The notes below the pieces were generated by a model. The model was not told where the DNA came from. It was given only the letters and a program-made list of their open reading frames with translations, and made no database searches. A stretch of DNA of 64,000 nucleotides from the NCBI RefSeq assembly GCF_014648775.1, contig NZ_BMRT01000003.1, positions 744,001 through 808,000 on the forward strand, written 5' to 3'. Position numbers and translations under genes: made by a program. Of the stretch, positions 1-8,010 are shown in pieces. Each line of letters opens with the position of its first letter. Position 1 is the stretch's first letter. This DNA comes from Streptomyces abikoensis (GTDB lineage Bacteria; Actinomycetota; Actinomycetes; Streptomycetales; Streptomycetaceae).

Positions 1-255
1 CACCACGCTCGCCACCACGGGCCAGTGTGGACCGCGCAGGCGCCGCCACACCAGCAACGCCGCCATCGCCTCCAGGACGGTCAAGGCGCTCAGCACGCCG
101 GCGTTGGCGGCGTGCCAGGCCAGGAGGTCGAGATCCCCGGTGACGAAGAGACCGGCCAGTGCGGCCTGCGCGAGCGTGTCCAGCAGCACGAGCACGGCCG
201 TGGCGCGCAGCAGCCGCAAGGGCCAGCGACGCTCGTATCCCGTCCGCGCGTTCAC
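1..255 (-). CDS. Membrane protein, 5' part only (runs off left edge)
   Basis: The first 85 codons are visible. They read through from a GTG whose bases overlap the TGA of the upstream darcynin gene (GTGA), so the two are probably translationally coupled. A short Arg-rich N-terminus is followed by a hydrophobic stretch (AVLVLLDTLAQAALAGLFV) and a second one near GVLSALTVLEAMAALLVW, as in a small multi-pass integral membrane protein. No family can be named from this fragment. It could be a four-helix DoxX-like or DUF-type membrane protein. Confidence 0.6.
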   Translation of the reverse strand, partial: MNARTGYERRWPLRLLRATAVLVLLDTLAQAALAGLFVTGDLDLLAWHAANAGVLSALTVLEAMAALLVWRRLRGPHWPVVASVV

Positions 256-590
256 CGGGCGTCGTTCCGGGTCTGCTCGTACGCCTGGAAGCCGTCCTCG
301 ACGCCCAGGAAGATCTCGCCGAAGGTGAGGTAGCCCTCGGCGATGACCGGTGTGTCGCGCAGGGCCTCGATCAGGAAGTAGTACGCGCCCAGGTCCTCGG
401 TCTCCAGCACGACGAAGTCCGAGAAACGGCCGCTGAACGCCTCGGCGTCGAAGAACCGGGCCCGGACGCGGTCGGCGTAGGCGGCGAAGGCCGGCTCCAG
501 ATGCGCCTCGCGCATCGCGTTGCGCTGCTCGCGCGACAGCGCCAGCCACCGCTCGGTGACGGTGTAGGTGAGGACGATGCCGTACTTCAT
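252..590 (-). CDS. Darcynin-family protein
   Basis: A 112-residue protein. It opens with MKYGIVLTYTV and continues through WLALSREQRNAM, the block I associate with the darcynin family. An acidic stretch with FVVLETEDLGAYYFLIEALRD and a C-terminal FGEIFLGVEDGFQAYEQ follow. Darcynins are about 100-120 residue cytosolic proteins of unknown function, perhaps of ferredoxin-like or stress-barrel fold. I chose the ATG at 590 because upstream in-frame codons lie in the AT-rich divergent promoter. The gene is divergent from a TetR regulator, which makes TetR control likely, and its stop overlaps the start of a membrane protein gene. Confidence 0.75.
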   Translation of the reverse strand: MKYGIVLTYTVTERWLALSREQRNAMREAHLEPAFAAYADRVRARFFDAEAFSGRFSDFVVLETEDLGAYYFLIEALRDTPVIAEGYLTFGEIFLGVEDGFQAYEQTRNDAR

Positions 591-612
591 GGGACTCCCC
601 CGACAAGCAATT

Positions 613-663
613 GCTAACGGTGTTAACTTTCGAGGGAAAGGTAAAGTGATAGGCGTTAACTTT
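613..663. promoter_or_regulatory. Divergent promoter/operator between darcynin and TetR genes
   Basis: An AT-rich patch in otherwise GC-rich DNA. GTTAACTTT occurs twice in direct orientation (622-630 and 655-663, 33 bp apart). The left copy is part of an imperfect inverted repeat, GCTAAC-GGT-GTTAAC (613-627). This is the expected place for an operator of the divergent TetR-type repressor. Assignment to that repressor is inference. Confidence 0.5.
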
Positions 664-700
664 GTCAAGGGAAGCGTCGAGGGAAGGCGGGCCGAGCCCC

Positions 701-1432
701 ATGTCCAGCACCACGGGAGCCCGTACCGGCCGCAAGCACCGCGTTCGCGAGGAGGCGCTGGCGGAGATCCTGCGCACGGGGCGGCGACTGCTGGTCGAGG
801 AAGGGCCGGGGGCCGTCACGCTGCGGGCCATCGCCCGCGAGATGGGCATGACCGCACCCGGCCTGTACCGCTACTACGCGGGCCACCGTGACCTGATCCA
901 GGCCCTGGCCTCGTCCCTCTACGACGAGCTGGCCACCGCGCTCGCCGAGGCCCGCGACCGCCACCCGGCCGGCGAGCCCGGACGACGGCTGCGCGAGGTG
1001 TGCCGCGAACTGCGCCGCTGGGCGCTGGACCACCCCCGCGAGTTCGGCCTGCTGTTCGCCAAGCCGGACGCCGACGCCGACACCACGCCCGGCACCGCCG
1101 CCCACGACTCCAGCTGGCGCTTCGGCGGCGTCGTCCTCGACCTGATGGTCCAGCTGTGGCGGAACGGCGGCGTCCAGCCGCCGCCCACCACCCTGGACCC
1201 CGCCTGGGCGGCCCAACTCGAGGAGGTCCGCGAACACCTCTCCGGCGAACCCGTGCCCCTGGACGGCATCTACGTCTTCGTCGCCTGCTGGGCCCGTCTG
1301 TACGGAGCAGTCGCCGTGGAAGCCTTCGGCCACCTCGACTTCGCCCTCACCGACCCCGAACCCCTCTTCGAGCACACCCTCGACGACATCCTGACCGCAC
1401 TGGGCGCCACCCCCGACGCCAACCACCGCTGA
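701..1432 (+). CDS. TetR/AcrR-family transcriptional regulator
   Basis: A 243-residue protein. The N-terminal HTH spans about residues 20-65: ILRTGRRLLVEEGPGAVTL, then AIAREMGMTAPGLYRYYAGH, the canonical TetR recognition helix ending in LYRYY. The remaining roughly 170 residues form the ligand-binding and dimerisation domain. It resembles the TetR C-terminal domain with a WALDHPREFGLLFAKP block often seen in Streptomyces regulators. ATG 701 is preferred over an upstream in-frame TTG at 662, which falls inside the operator-like repeats. Divergent transcription from the darcynin/membrane-protein pair suggests it represses that pair and itself. The ligand is unknown. Confidence 0.85.
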   Translation: MSSTTGARTGRKHRVREEALAEILRTGRRLLVEEGPGAVTLRAIAREMGMTAPGLYRYYAGHRDLIQALASSLYDELATALAEARDRHPAGEPGRRLREVCRELRRWALDHPREFGLLFAKPDADADTTPGTAAHDSSWRFGGVVLDLMVQLWRNGGVQPPPTTLDPAWAAQLEEVREHLSGEPVPLDGIYVFVACWARLYGAVAVEAFGHLDFALTDPEPLFEHTLDDILTALGATPDANHR

Positions 1433-1528
1433 GAACCGCTGCCAGAACGCTGTGACCGGGATGGTCCACCGTGATCGGAAGGCGGCTCGCGGGACGAGCG
1501 CACGCGCAACGGCTGGTAATACTGGGGC

Positions 1529-1906
1529 ATGCAGGAAGAGACGGCACGCTCCGCGATCGACACGTTCATCTCCGCGTTCAACGCCTCGGACGACAGCTAT
1601 GTGACTGCCCTGCTCTCCCAGGCCCTGACCTCGGACGTGGTCTTCTGGGGGCCGTTGGGCCGCAGCGAAGGAATCGCGGCGGTCGAGCGGTTCGTGCTGG
1701 ACATCCGGCGCCACCCGGCGGGGACCGGCACGATGGTGCGCTGCTCGGCGGTGGACATGCCTGACGAGTGGGCCCGGTACCAGTGGGTCTTCACCACGCC
1801 GAACGGAGGCCCCCGCCTGGCGGGAACGGACGTCGTCCACCTGCGGCGGAGCCTCATCGACCAGGTCATCGTCTTCGCGGGGGAGATCGAGCCGTCCGCC
1901 TCCTGA
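1529..1906 (+). CDS. SnoaL-like / NTF2-fold protein
   Basis: A 125-residue single-domain protein. The pattern is typical of SnoaL-like polyketide-cyclase-related proteins: an N-terminal helix (AIDTFISAFNASD), then SDVVFWGPLGRSEGIAAVERF, and a C-terminal strand run ending in DQVIVFAGE. The fold is a cone-shaped alpha+beta barrel that can act as a hydrolase, isomerase or ligand binder. No catalytic residue can be assigned with confidence. It is monocistronic, with a polypyrimidine tract after the stop. Confidence 0.7.
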   Translation: MQEETARSAIDTFISAFNASDDSYVTALLSQALTSDVVFWGPLGRSEGIAAVERFVLDIRRHPAGTGTMVRCSAVDMPDEWARYQWVFTTPNGGPRLAGTDVVHLRRSLIDQVIVFAGEIEPSAS

Positions 1907-1947
1907 GTCGTCCTTCCGCTGTCCTTCTCGCGGACTTGTCCCTTTCG

Positions 1948-1975
1948 CCCCCTCCCCCTCCCCCTCCCCCACCCC
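1948..1975 (-). repeat. G-quadruplex-like G-tract (on minus strand)
   Basis: On the plus strand the sequence is four runs of five C separated by single T, then A and CCCC. The minus strand therefore carries (G5 N1)4, a strong quadruplex motif. It lies between the convergent ends of the SnoaL-like gene and the prepilin peptidase gene. It would be present in RNA reading past the peptidase stop codon. Confidence 0.8.
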
Positions 1976-1993
1976 TCGCCCCTCGCCCCTCGT

Positions 1994-2734
1994 TCAGCCC
2001 TTGGCTCGTAGGGCGCCTGCCAGGACGCCGGCCCAGGCGCCCGCGATCAGGAACGGGCCCAGGGGTATGGACGCGCCTCGGGGTACGCGGCGGGTGATGC
2101 GCAGGACGTTGCCGTAGCAGGAGGCGAGGAGCAGACCTGCCAGAGCGCCCTGGAGCAGGGGCCACCAGCCGTACCAGCCGAGGGCGCAGCCCAGGCCCGC
2201 GGCGAGTTTCACGTCGCCGAAGCCCATGCCGCTCGGGTGGAGGAGGAACAGCACGAGATAGCCGCCGCCCAGCGCCAGCCCGCCCAGGAGGGCATGGGGC
2301 CAGGAGCCCGCCGCGCCCGGTATCAGCGAGGCCGCTCCGAGCAGGAGCGCCACCCCCGCCGCCAGTGGCAGGGTCAGGACGTCCGGCAGGCGGTGCACCT
2401 GCCGGTCGACACCCGCCAGCACCACCCCCAAGGGCACCGCGAGCAGCCATACGGCCAGCTCGGGCCGTATCCCGACCGCCGCCGCGAGCCCCCCGCACAC
2501 CACGGCCGTCATGACCGCCGGCCACCACGGCGGCGCCGGCGCGCCCGGCCCGTACCTCTCTCCGCACACGCCGCAGCGTGCCGCGCCCACCCAGCCGCCG
2601 ACGGCATGCCCGCACGGGGCCGTGGATCTCCACCCCTCCCCCGGCTCCACGGCCAGCCGGAACCGCGCGCGCCGTGTCAACACCCCGGCGAGGGCGCCAT
2701 ACACAGCGGCAACGGCGATCAACACAACGTCCAT
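1994..2734 (-). CDS. Prepilin peptidase (A24 family), Tad-type
   Basis: A 246-residue polytopic membrane aspartic peptidase. The first Asp is in AGVDRQVHRLPD (about residues 127-139). The second is in GMGFGDVKLAAGLG (about residue 173), the GxGD motif of type IV prepilin peptidases and presenilin-like proteases. About seven hydrophobic segments are visible. A Cys pair in the N-terminal loop (CGHAVGG, then CGVCGERYG) is reminiscent of the zinc-binding loop of longer PilD-type enzymes. It would cleave the leader peptides of Flp, TadE and related pilins. It is not next to the pilus operon, which starts 7 kb away at 9.8 kb, but no other prepilin peptidase is in the window. Confidence 0.88.
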   Translation of the reverse strand: MDVVLIAVAAVYGALAGVLTRRARFRLAVEPGEGWRSTAPCGHAVGGWVGAARCGVCGERYGPGAPAPPWWPAVMTAVVCGGLAAAVGIRPELAVWLLAVPLGVVLAGVDRQVHRLPDVLTLPLAAGVALLLGAASLIPGAAGSWPHALLGGLALGGGYLVLFLLHPSGMGFGDVKLAAGLGCALGWYGWWPLLQGALAGLLLASCYGNVLRITRRVPRGASIPLGPFLIAGAWAGVLAGALRAKG

Positions 2735-2792
2735 GCCCCGAGGTTACGTACGTTCGCCGATTCTCGCCGGGGCCTGTGGATAACCTTGGCGC

Positions 2793-3152
2793 ATGGCCCG
2801 CCACCAGGACGGTTCCGCTCAACTCCACGTCGTTTCCAGCGGGATGATCACACCGCTGGAGATCGCCGCCTCCTACCGGGCCCGGACGCGCGGCCTCCTC
2901 GGCCGCGATTCCCTCACGGGCGCCCTCCTGCTGACCCCCGCCTCCGGCGTCCACACCTGGCGCATGCGCTTCCCCATCGACGTCGCGTATCTCGACCGGC
3001 ACTTCACCGTGCTCACCGTCCGCACCATGCGACCCGGGCGCCTCGGGCTCCCCCGGATCAGGGCCCGTCACGTCCTGGAAAGCGCGGCGGGCGCGATGGC
3101 GGAGTGGGGCGTGGCGCCCGGCGTGCGCGTCGAGATCCTCCCGTCCGGCTGA
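2793..3152 (+). CDS. DUF192 domain protein
   Basis: A 119-residue protein matching the DUF192 family. RARTRGLLGRDSL (about residues 29-41) gives the conserved R-x-x-GLMxR-like block. TWRMRFPIDVAYLD (about 54-67) matches the MxFPIDVxFLD signature, and ARHVLE precedes the Gly-rich end. DUF192 proteins are small beta-sandwich proteins, often with a signal peptide in proteobacteria; this one has none. Function is unknown. It is divergent from the prepilin peptidase, and many Streptomyces Tad loci keep a DUF192 gene near pilus genes, so a link is possible but unproven. Confidence 0.8.
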   Translation: MARHQDGSAQLHVVSSGMITPLEIAASYRARTRGLLGRDSLTGALLLTPASGVHTWRMRFPIDVAYLDRHFTVLTVRTMRPGRLGLPRIRARHVLESAAGAMAEWGVAPGVRVEILPSG

Positions 3153-3280
3153 CCCCCGCCCGCCACGGCCCCTCCCCGCCCCACGTCTGCGCCGGGCACG
3201 GAGCGGGTAGTACGGATTTATCCGGCACGTCCCTTCTGCGCGCCCCTCCTGTACGCGCGTCTCACGAGGAGCCAGCCACC

Positions 3281-4297
3281 ATGAGCGCCACGTCCCCCGG
3301 CCCTGACGCCCTCCTGCGGATCGCCTCCGGCTTCATGACCGCGAAGGTCCTGCTCACCGCCAGTTCCCTCGGTCTCTTCTCGGAGCTGGCCGAGCGCCCG
3401 CTCACCGGCGACGAACTACGCGCCCGCCTCACCCTTCACCCGCGTTCCGCGCACGACTTCCTCGACACCCTCGTCGCCCTCGGCCTCCTGGAGCGCACCG
3501 ACGGCACATACGCCAACACCCCCGCCACCGCCCGCTACCTTGTCCGCGGCGAACCCACCTACCTCGGCGGATTCCTGGAGATGACCGATGCCAGGATGTA
3601 CGGGCTCTGGGGCCGGCTCGAAGCGGCGCTGCGCACGGGCGAGCCGCAGAACGAGATCGAGTCCGGCGACGAGGACATCTACGCCACCCTCTATGCCGAC
3701 CCCGATCGCCTCGCCGCCTTCCAGCAGGCCATGACGGGGCTGTCCATGGGGTCCATCCTCGCCCTGGTCGACGCGATCGACTGGTCCCCCTACCGCACGG
3801 TCGCGGACATCGGCTGCGCCGAGGGCTTCCTGCTGACCAGGCTGCTCCGCCGCCACCCACACCTCCGGGGCACCGGCTTCGACCTGTCCGCCGTCGCGCC
3901 CGGCTTCCAGCAGCGGCTCGCGGAGTCCGGTCTCACAGACCGGCTCGCCTTCCGCGCCGGCGATTTCTTCACCGAACCGCTGCCACAAGCGGACGTGCTC
4001 ATCTTCGGCCACATCCTCAGCAACTGGGACCTCCCCACATGCCGGACGCTGCTGCGCAAGGCCCACGAGGCGCTGCCGGACGGCGGACTCGTCGTCATCT
4101 ACGAGACGCTTCTCGACGACGACCGCCGGGAGAACGTCGACGGTCTGCTCATGAGCCTCACCATGCTCCTGGAGACCCCCGGCGGCTTCGAGTACACCGG
4201 CGCCGACTGCCGGGGCTGGCTGGCCGACGCCGGATTCCGCGAGAGCCATGTGCGGCACCTGGCCGGGCCCGAGTCGATGGTGATCGGCAGGAAATGA
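3281..4297 (+). CDS. SAM-dependent O-methyltransferase (hydroxyindole/acetylserotonin type)
   Basis: A 338-residue protein. The N-terminal winged-helix dimerisation domain (residues 1-90) holds ARLTLHPRSAHDFLDTLVALGLLER. The C-terminal Rossmann domain has the SAM-binding VADIGCAEGFLLTRLL block (about residues 173-188), DLSAVAPGFQQ, and a post-motif FGHILSNWD. These are the marks of small-molecule O-methyltransferases. The methyltransferase HILSNWD block carries the usual H-x-L-x-x-W. ATG 3281 sits 8 bases after GAGGAG. The gene stands alone with no biosynthetic partners, so the acceptor is unknown. Confidence 0.85.
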   Translation: MSATSPGPDALLRIASGFMTAKVLLTASSLGLFSELAERPLTGDELRARLTLHPRSAHDFLDTLVALGLLERTDGTYANTPATARYLVRGEPTYLGGFLEMTDARMYGLWGRLEAALRTGEPQNEIESGDEDIYATLYADPDRLAAFQQAMTGLSMGSILALVDAIDWSPYRTVADIGCAEGFLLTRLLRRHPHLRGTGFDLSAVAPGFQQRLAESGLTDRLAFRAGDFFTEPLPQADVLIFGHILSNWDLPTCRTLLRKAHEALPDGGLVVIYETLLDDDRRENVDGLLMSLTMLLETPGGFEYTGADCRGWLADAGFRESHVRHLAGPESMVIGRK

Positions 4298-4353
4298 CCC
4301 TCGGCGTCCCCGTCCAAGCCGTCATCCGGACCGCCCCCCTGGCCCCCCGGCCG

Positions 4354-5640
4354 TCACCCGTCACGCCTACGCGCCAGCAGTGCCCACGCCCCCAACCCCA
4401 GCAGCAACGTCGTCCCCGTGCCGATCCCCACATAGCCGATCGTCCGCAGCCACTCCTTGCGCGGCCCGGTCCCGGCCGAGGCCACCAGTTCCCCTCCCAC
4501 GCCGCCGCCCTCGCCGCCCGGGTGGCCGCCGCTCCCCTGCGACCGTCCGACACCCTGGTCGGCCTTGCGCGCGCCCGCGACGTCCACCCGCAATGTGACC
4601 GGCACGCCCGCCCCACGCGATCCCTGCCGCACCTTCGGGCTCAGGCTCACCTGGAGGTAGTACCAGCCCGCGAAACGCATGCCCCGCACGGCCTCACCAC
4701 CGCCACCAGCACCACCGCCGTACGCCGCCGGGGGCGTGGCCAGCGAGACGGTGGCCGGTTTGCCCTGGTAGCCGGTGGTCTTGTTCATGACGAAGCCGCG
4801 CGCGGCGTTGTTCAGCCCCAGCCGTACGCCGCCGATCACCATCGGAACCCCCTTGTCCGACCCGCCGAACTCCGCGTCCGCGAAGAGCTGTTCGCCCGCG
4901 TCGACCGATACGCGGTAGAACCGCGTGTCCCCGGGCCTGAGCTCGTCGCGCCAGATCCCCGGGCGCAGTTCGGCGGCGTCGTTGAAACCCGTGCCGCCCG
5001 TGACGCCCTCCGCCGCGCCCTGCGGCGGTTTCGGCGGCGCCTGCGAGCTCCACGCCCCCGGCGCCGACAACGTATCGGCGGATTCCGTGCGTTGCGGCGG
5101 CTCCGCCACGTACTTCAGCTCGATCGGTACGGCCGAGGCGTCCCCGCCCAGCGCGTCCCCCCGCTCCACGACAAACCGGTACGAACCCGGCGCCCCGCAC
5201 GCCGCGCCCGGCTTCACCACGCGTTCCGCGTAGTCCGCGACGGGGTACGCGCCCCCGACCGACAGGAACGACCGGTGCCGCACCGTCCCGCACTGCGTAC
5301 CGTCCGGCGCCTGTAACGACACGTCGATCCCGTCCCGCAACCCCATCGCACTCCCGGCCTTCGGAACCGCCACCGCCGACACGTACGCGCTCGACTGAGC
5401 GTCCAATTCGACCGTGTAGTACTTCGTTTCCTTCGGCTTGATGCTGTCGGTGTACGTACTCGCGCCCGCCTTCAGCTCAGGACCGCGATCAGCGCTGTTT
5501 TCAGCCCCCTGCACGGCAGTCGCCCCCGACGCCATCCGGTACGCCGCCGGCTCATCCGCCGCCCCGGCCGCCTCCGCCTTACCCGCAGCCCCGACGAGCA
5601 CTCCGAACGCCGTCGCCACCACGACGAGCCCGCCCCTCAT
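4354..5640 (-). CDS. Exported protein with C-terminal membrane anchor
   Basis: A 428-residue protein. It has a signal peptide (VVVATAFGVLVGAAGKAEAAG) and a long extracytoplasmic region of beta-rich repeats: YYTVELDAQSSAYVSAVAVP near residue 75 and TRFYRVSVDAGEQLFADAEF near 240, apparently two copies of one domain. A low-complexity Gly-rich linker follows. The C-terminal helix (YVGIGTGTTLLLGLGAWALL) ends in RRR. The topology is a single C-terminal anchor with the bulk outside. I recognise it as a conserved Streptomyces hypothetical without assigned function. The stop is convergent with, and 56 bp from, the methyltransferase stop. Confidence 0.75.
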   Translation of the reverse strand: MRGGLVVVATAFGVLVGAAGKAEAAGAADEPAAYRMASGATAVQGAENSADRGPELKAGASTYTDSIKPKETKYYTVELDAQSSAYVSAVAVPKAGSAMGLRDGIDVSLQAPDGTQCGTVRHRSFLSVGGAYPVADYAERVVKPGAACGAPGSYRFVVERGDALGGDASAVPIELKYVAEPPQRTESADTLSAPGAWSSQAPPKPPQGAAEGVTGGTGFNDAAELRPGIWRDELRPGDTRFYRVSVDAGEQLFADAEFGGSDKGVPMVIGGVRLGLNNAARGFVMNKTTGYQGKPATVSLATPPAAYGGGAGGGGEAVRGMRFAGWYYLQVSLSPKVRQGSRGAGVPVTLRVDVAGARKADQGVGRSQGSGGHPGGEGGGVGGELVASAGTGPRKEWLRTIGYVGIGTGTTLLLGLGAWALLARRRDG

Positions 5641-5791
5641 GTCCCGCCTCCCTCACCGCTCCCCGCTCGGGCGGCCCCATCCTGCCCTGCCATCCCGCAT
5701 ACGCGCGACCGCTCCAACTCGTATACGGTGAACGATCAGTTCCGGCCAAACGTGTGGCTGGATTGATCCGTATCTCTCGGTAAGGAAACCT

Positions 5792-6064
5792 ATGCGTCGT
5801 CGCATATCCGCACTTGTCCTGACCGCCGTCATGGCCGGCACCGGTGCCGCTCTCGTCACCGCCCCCACCGCCCAGGCCGCCGCCATCACCTGCGACGTGG
5901 CGAAGCTCCACCGCGACGCCGACGTCCTGAAGCAGAAGGCCGCCCGCCAGAAGCGCGCGGGCCAGCGCGAGGCCGCCCGCCGCACCCTCGCCCAGGCCGA
6001 CGCCCTCCAGCGCCGCGCCGCCCAGTGCGACGCCTCGGACCGCAACGCGTCGCACCACTTCTGA
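5792..6064 (+). CDS. Small secreted protein, Ala/Arg-rich helix
   Basis: A 90-residue protein with a Sec signal peptide (MRRRISALVLTAVMAG through PTAQAAA). The mature part is about 60 residues with two Cys (ITCDVAK and AAQCDAS) at either end of a charged helix of repeated KQKAARQKRAGQREAARR type. The Cys pair could close a disulfide-bonded hairpin. The start is supported by AAGGAAA 5 bases upstream. Function is unknown. Confidence 0.7.
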   Translation: MRRRISALVLTAVMAGTGAALVTAPTAQAAAITCDVAKLHRDADVLKQKAARQKRAGQREAARRTLAQADALQRRAAQCDASDRNASHHF

Positions 6065-6131
6065 CGGGTTGCCGGCCAGGGCCGAACCACCGCGTCGCGG
6101 TGAACCGACCCTGAACGTGCGGCACCTTCTG

Positions 6132-6656
6132 TCAGCAGAGCGCCGCCGCGTAGTCGGCTGCCCCTTGGCGCGGGAGGTTCACCCATACCCGGGTGCCCTC
6201 CCGCGCCGGGGCCGGGCGGATCACCCCCCAGCTCCCCTTGCACTCGTGCACCACGCACGCGAGGAGATAGAGCATCTTGCTGCGGCGCGCCGCACACTTC
6301 GCGGAACCGTCCGGATCCACGTGCCGCGTGTGCGGATCCCACACGACGATCCTCACCCCTTCCTGCTGCCAGCCGACGGACAGGTACAGGACCTGTCCCG
6401 GCTCGAACAGCGCCGCGCACGCGACGAGTTCGCCGGTTGCCTGGAGGGCCGGTGGCAGCAGGTCCGCCAGCCCGTGCGCGGCGAGCGCGTTGTGCACGCT
6501 CGTGCGGGCCACCGAGACCGCGTGCGGTTCGCCCGGGATGGCGTAGCTGTACGCGAGCGATTCCGGGGAGCGGGTGGTGAGGGTGGTGAGTGAGAGGTGG
6601 TCGGAGGGGTCGGTTGCGCTTGGGGTGACGGATGGGCAAATGCTTGCGGATGGCAT
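6132..6656 (-). CDS. HATPase-like (AbaA/RsbW-type) regulatory protein, degenerate N-box
   Basis: A 174-residue protein with the layout of the anti-sigma-like HATPase family. A helix before ATGELVACAALFEPG occupies the N-box position, then VVWDPHTRHVDPD and a C-terminal GSWGVIRPAPAREGTRVW. In active members the N-box reads ELVTNA; here it is ELVACA, so the Mg/ATP-binding Asn is missing, as in several Streptomyces paralogues. ATG 6656 was chosen because the longer reading frame runs across the divergent promoter. It is divergent from the HTH/DUF5753 regulator at 6943. The HATPase, WhiJ-like HTH and small DUF397-like trio is the abaA/whiJ arrangement of Streptomyces development loci. Confidence 0.75.
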   Translation of the reverse strand: MPSASICPSVTPSATDPSDHLSLTTLTTRSPESLAYSYAIPGEPHAVSVARTSVHNALAAHGLADLLPPALQATGELVACAALFEPGQVLYLSVGWQQEGVRIVVWDPHTRHVDPDGSAKCAARRSKMLYLLACVVHECKGSWGVIRPAPAREGTRVWVNLPRQGAADYAAALC

Positions 6657-6942
6657 GGCGACGACTCCCGTGTGGGTGGTCTGAACTTGCGGAGTTCGCA
6701 CGCGCGCTGCGGTGTACGCCGGTGGCTTGTCTCCCTGACGCGGGCACGCCCCTCCCAGGGACGGAGAGTTCGGGCATGCCCACGTGATGCGCTTCCGGCT
6801 ACGCGCCTGGCGTTGGCGGTGCGCAGTTGAAGGTACGCGGCACTGTGACACGTTGCCACGATGGGAGTGGCTATTGCCTCGATCGAGTGAAGCCGGGACT
6901 TCTGTGTACGGCTGCCGCCCTGCCCGCTGTAGGAATTGGGCT

Positions 6943-7794
6943 ATGCCGCCCAGAAAGACACCCACAGAACGCCAGAAGCGCCTTGGGGCCGAACTGCGCA
7001 GGATGCGCCTTGCCGCCGGCCGCTCCACCGACTACGCCGCCGGACTGCTCGGCGTCGACCGCACGAAGATCTCCAACATCGAGTCCGCCGTGCGCGTCAT
7101 CACCCCTGAACGCGTCCGCACGCTTGCTTGCCACTACGCCTGCTCCGACCAGGCCTATATCGACGCACTCGCCGACATGGCTGCAGATCGCAAGCGCGGT
7201 TGGTGGGAGCACTTTCGTGGCACATTGCCCGCTGGGATGTTGGACATTGCCGAGTTGGAGTGGCACGCCGAACGGGTACGGACTTCACAGGTCATGCATC
7301 TCCCCGGACTGCTGCAGACTGAGGACTACGCCCGCTCGATCTTCGGGTCCGTGCTGCCGCCCATGCCCCGACTGGAGGTCGAACTCCTCGTGGCACATCG
7401 CATGCAACGACAACAGGTATTCGAGCGGGATCAGCCGCTGGACTACATCGGGTACATCCATGAGGCAGCGCTGCGCATGCAATTCGGTGGCAGGAAGGTG
7501 ACCCGCGAGCAACTCAACCACCTGCTGCTCGCGTCCGAGCGCGACCGCACCGTGCTGCGTGTGATCCCAGTGGAAACCGGTGCGTTCCCCGGAGCAGGTC
7601 ACGCCATGCTGTACGCAGAGGGCCCGGTTCCAGCGCTCGACACCGTCCAGCTGGACTCGGCAGGTGGACCACTCTTCGTTGACGCGGAGTCGGAGCTCGC
7701 CAGGTACCGCTCGCACTTGGACTGGATGCAGCAATCTGCGCTCGATGCTTCCCGCTCCCGCGACTTCATTCACCGCATCGCGTGCGATCTCTGA
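6943..7794 (+). CDS. WhiJ-like HTH regulator with DUF5753 domain
   Basis: A 283-residue protein. An XRE-type HTH lies at residues 10-65 (LGAELRRMRLAAGRSTDYAA, then LLGVDRTKISNIE). The DUF5753/Scr1 C-terminal domain carries WWEHFRG, LPGLLQTEDYARSI and FLD-like terminal blocks. Such proteins work with a small DUF397-type partner encoded just downstream, and the pair is thought to act like an antitoxin-type switch on development or antibiotic genes. ATG 6943 follows GTAGGAATTGGGCT; a longer frame upstream is rejected because its extension lacks family similarity. The stop lies 11 bp before the first small partner gene. Confidence 0.88.
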   Translation: MPPRKTPTERQKRLGAELRRMRLAAGRSTDYAAGLLGVDRTKISNIESAVRVITPERVRTLACHYACSDQAYIDALADMAADRKRGWWEHFRGTLPAGMLDIAELEWHAERVRTSQVMHLPGLLQTEDYARSIFGSVLPPMPRLEVELLVAHRMQRQQVFERDQPLDYIGYIHEAALRMQFGGRKVTREQLNHLLLASERDRTVLRVIPVETGAFPGAGHAMLYAEGPVPALDTVQLDSAGGPLFVDAESELARYRSHLDWMQQSALDASRSRDFIHRIACDL

Positions 7795-7805
7795 AGGGGC
7801 AAGCC

Positions 7806-7997
7806 ATGAGCCACATCACCTGGGAAGAACCGTTCTGCGGCGCGGGCAACAACTGCTTCCGAATAGGCACCGACGGCGAGGGCCGGGCCTACATCGCCGT
7901 CGCCGGTGCCGAAGACCACTACCTCACCGACACCCACGAAGCGCTCCGCGCCCTCATCCGCGACATCAAGGCCGGCAAGGCCGACCACCTCCTCTGA
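7806..7997 (+). CDS. Small DUF397-like partner protein, copy 1
   Basis: A 63-residue protein. Trp near the N-terminus (ITWEEPFCGAGNNCFRIG), two Cys, a YIAVAG strand and a C-terminal helix (HEALRALIRDIKAGKADHLL) match the general layout of DUF397 partners of HTH/DUF5753 regulators (W-x-x-S, C-V-E, V-R-D, terminal helix). The sequence departs from the DUF397 core (no VRDSK), so this is a variant. It is co-transcribed with the regulator (11 bp gap, GGGG-type RBS) and has a near-duplicate immediately downstream. Confidence 0.7.
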   Translation: MSHITWEEPFCGAGNNCFRIGTDGEGRAYIAVAGAEDHYLTDTHEALRALIRDIKAGKADHLL

Positions 7998-8010
7998 GGA
8001 GCGCGCCCTC

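Noticed and set aside
662..701. Upstream TTG start for the TetR gene
   Set aside because: It lies inside the operator-like repeats and adds residues that do not resemble a TetR N-terminus.
3281..4297. Secondary-metabolite gene cluster around the O-methyltransferases (3.3 and 56.2 kb)
   Set aside because: No synthase, oxygenase or resistance gene is adjacent; both stand alone among unrelated genes.
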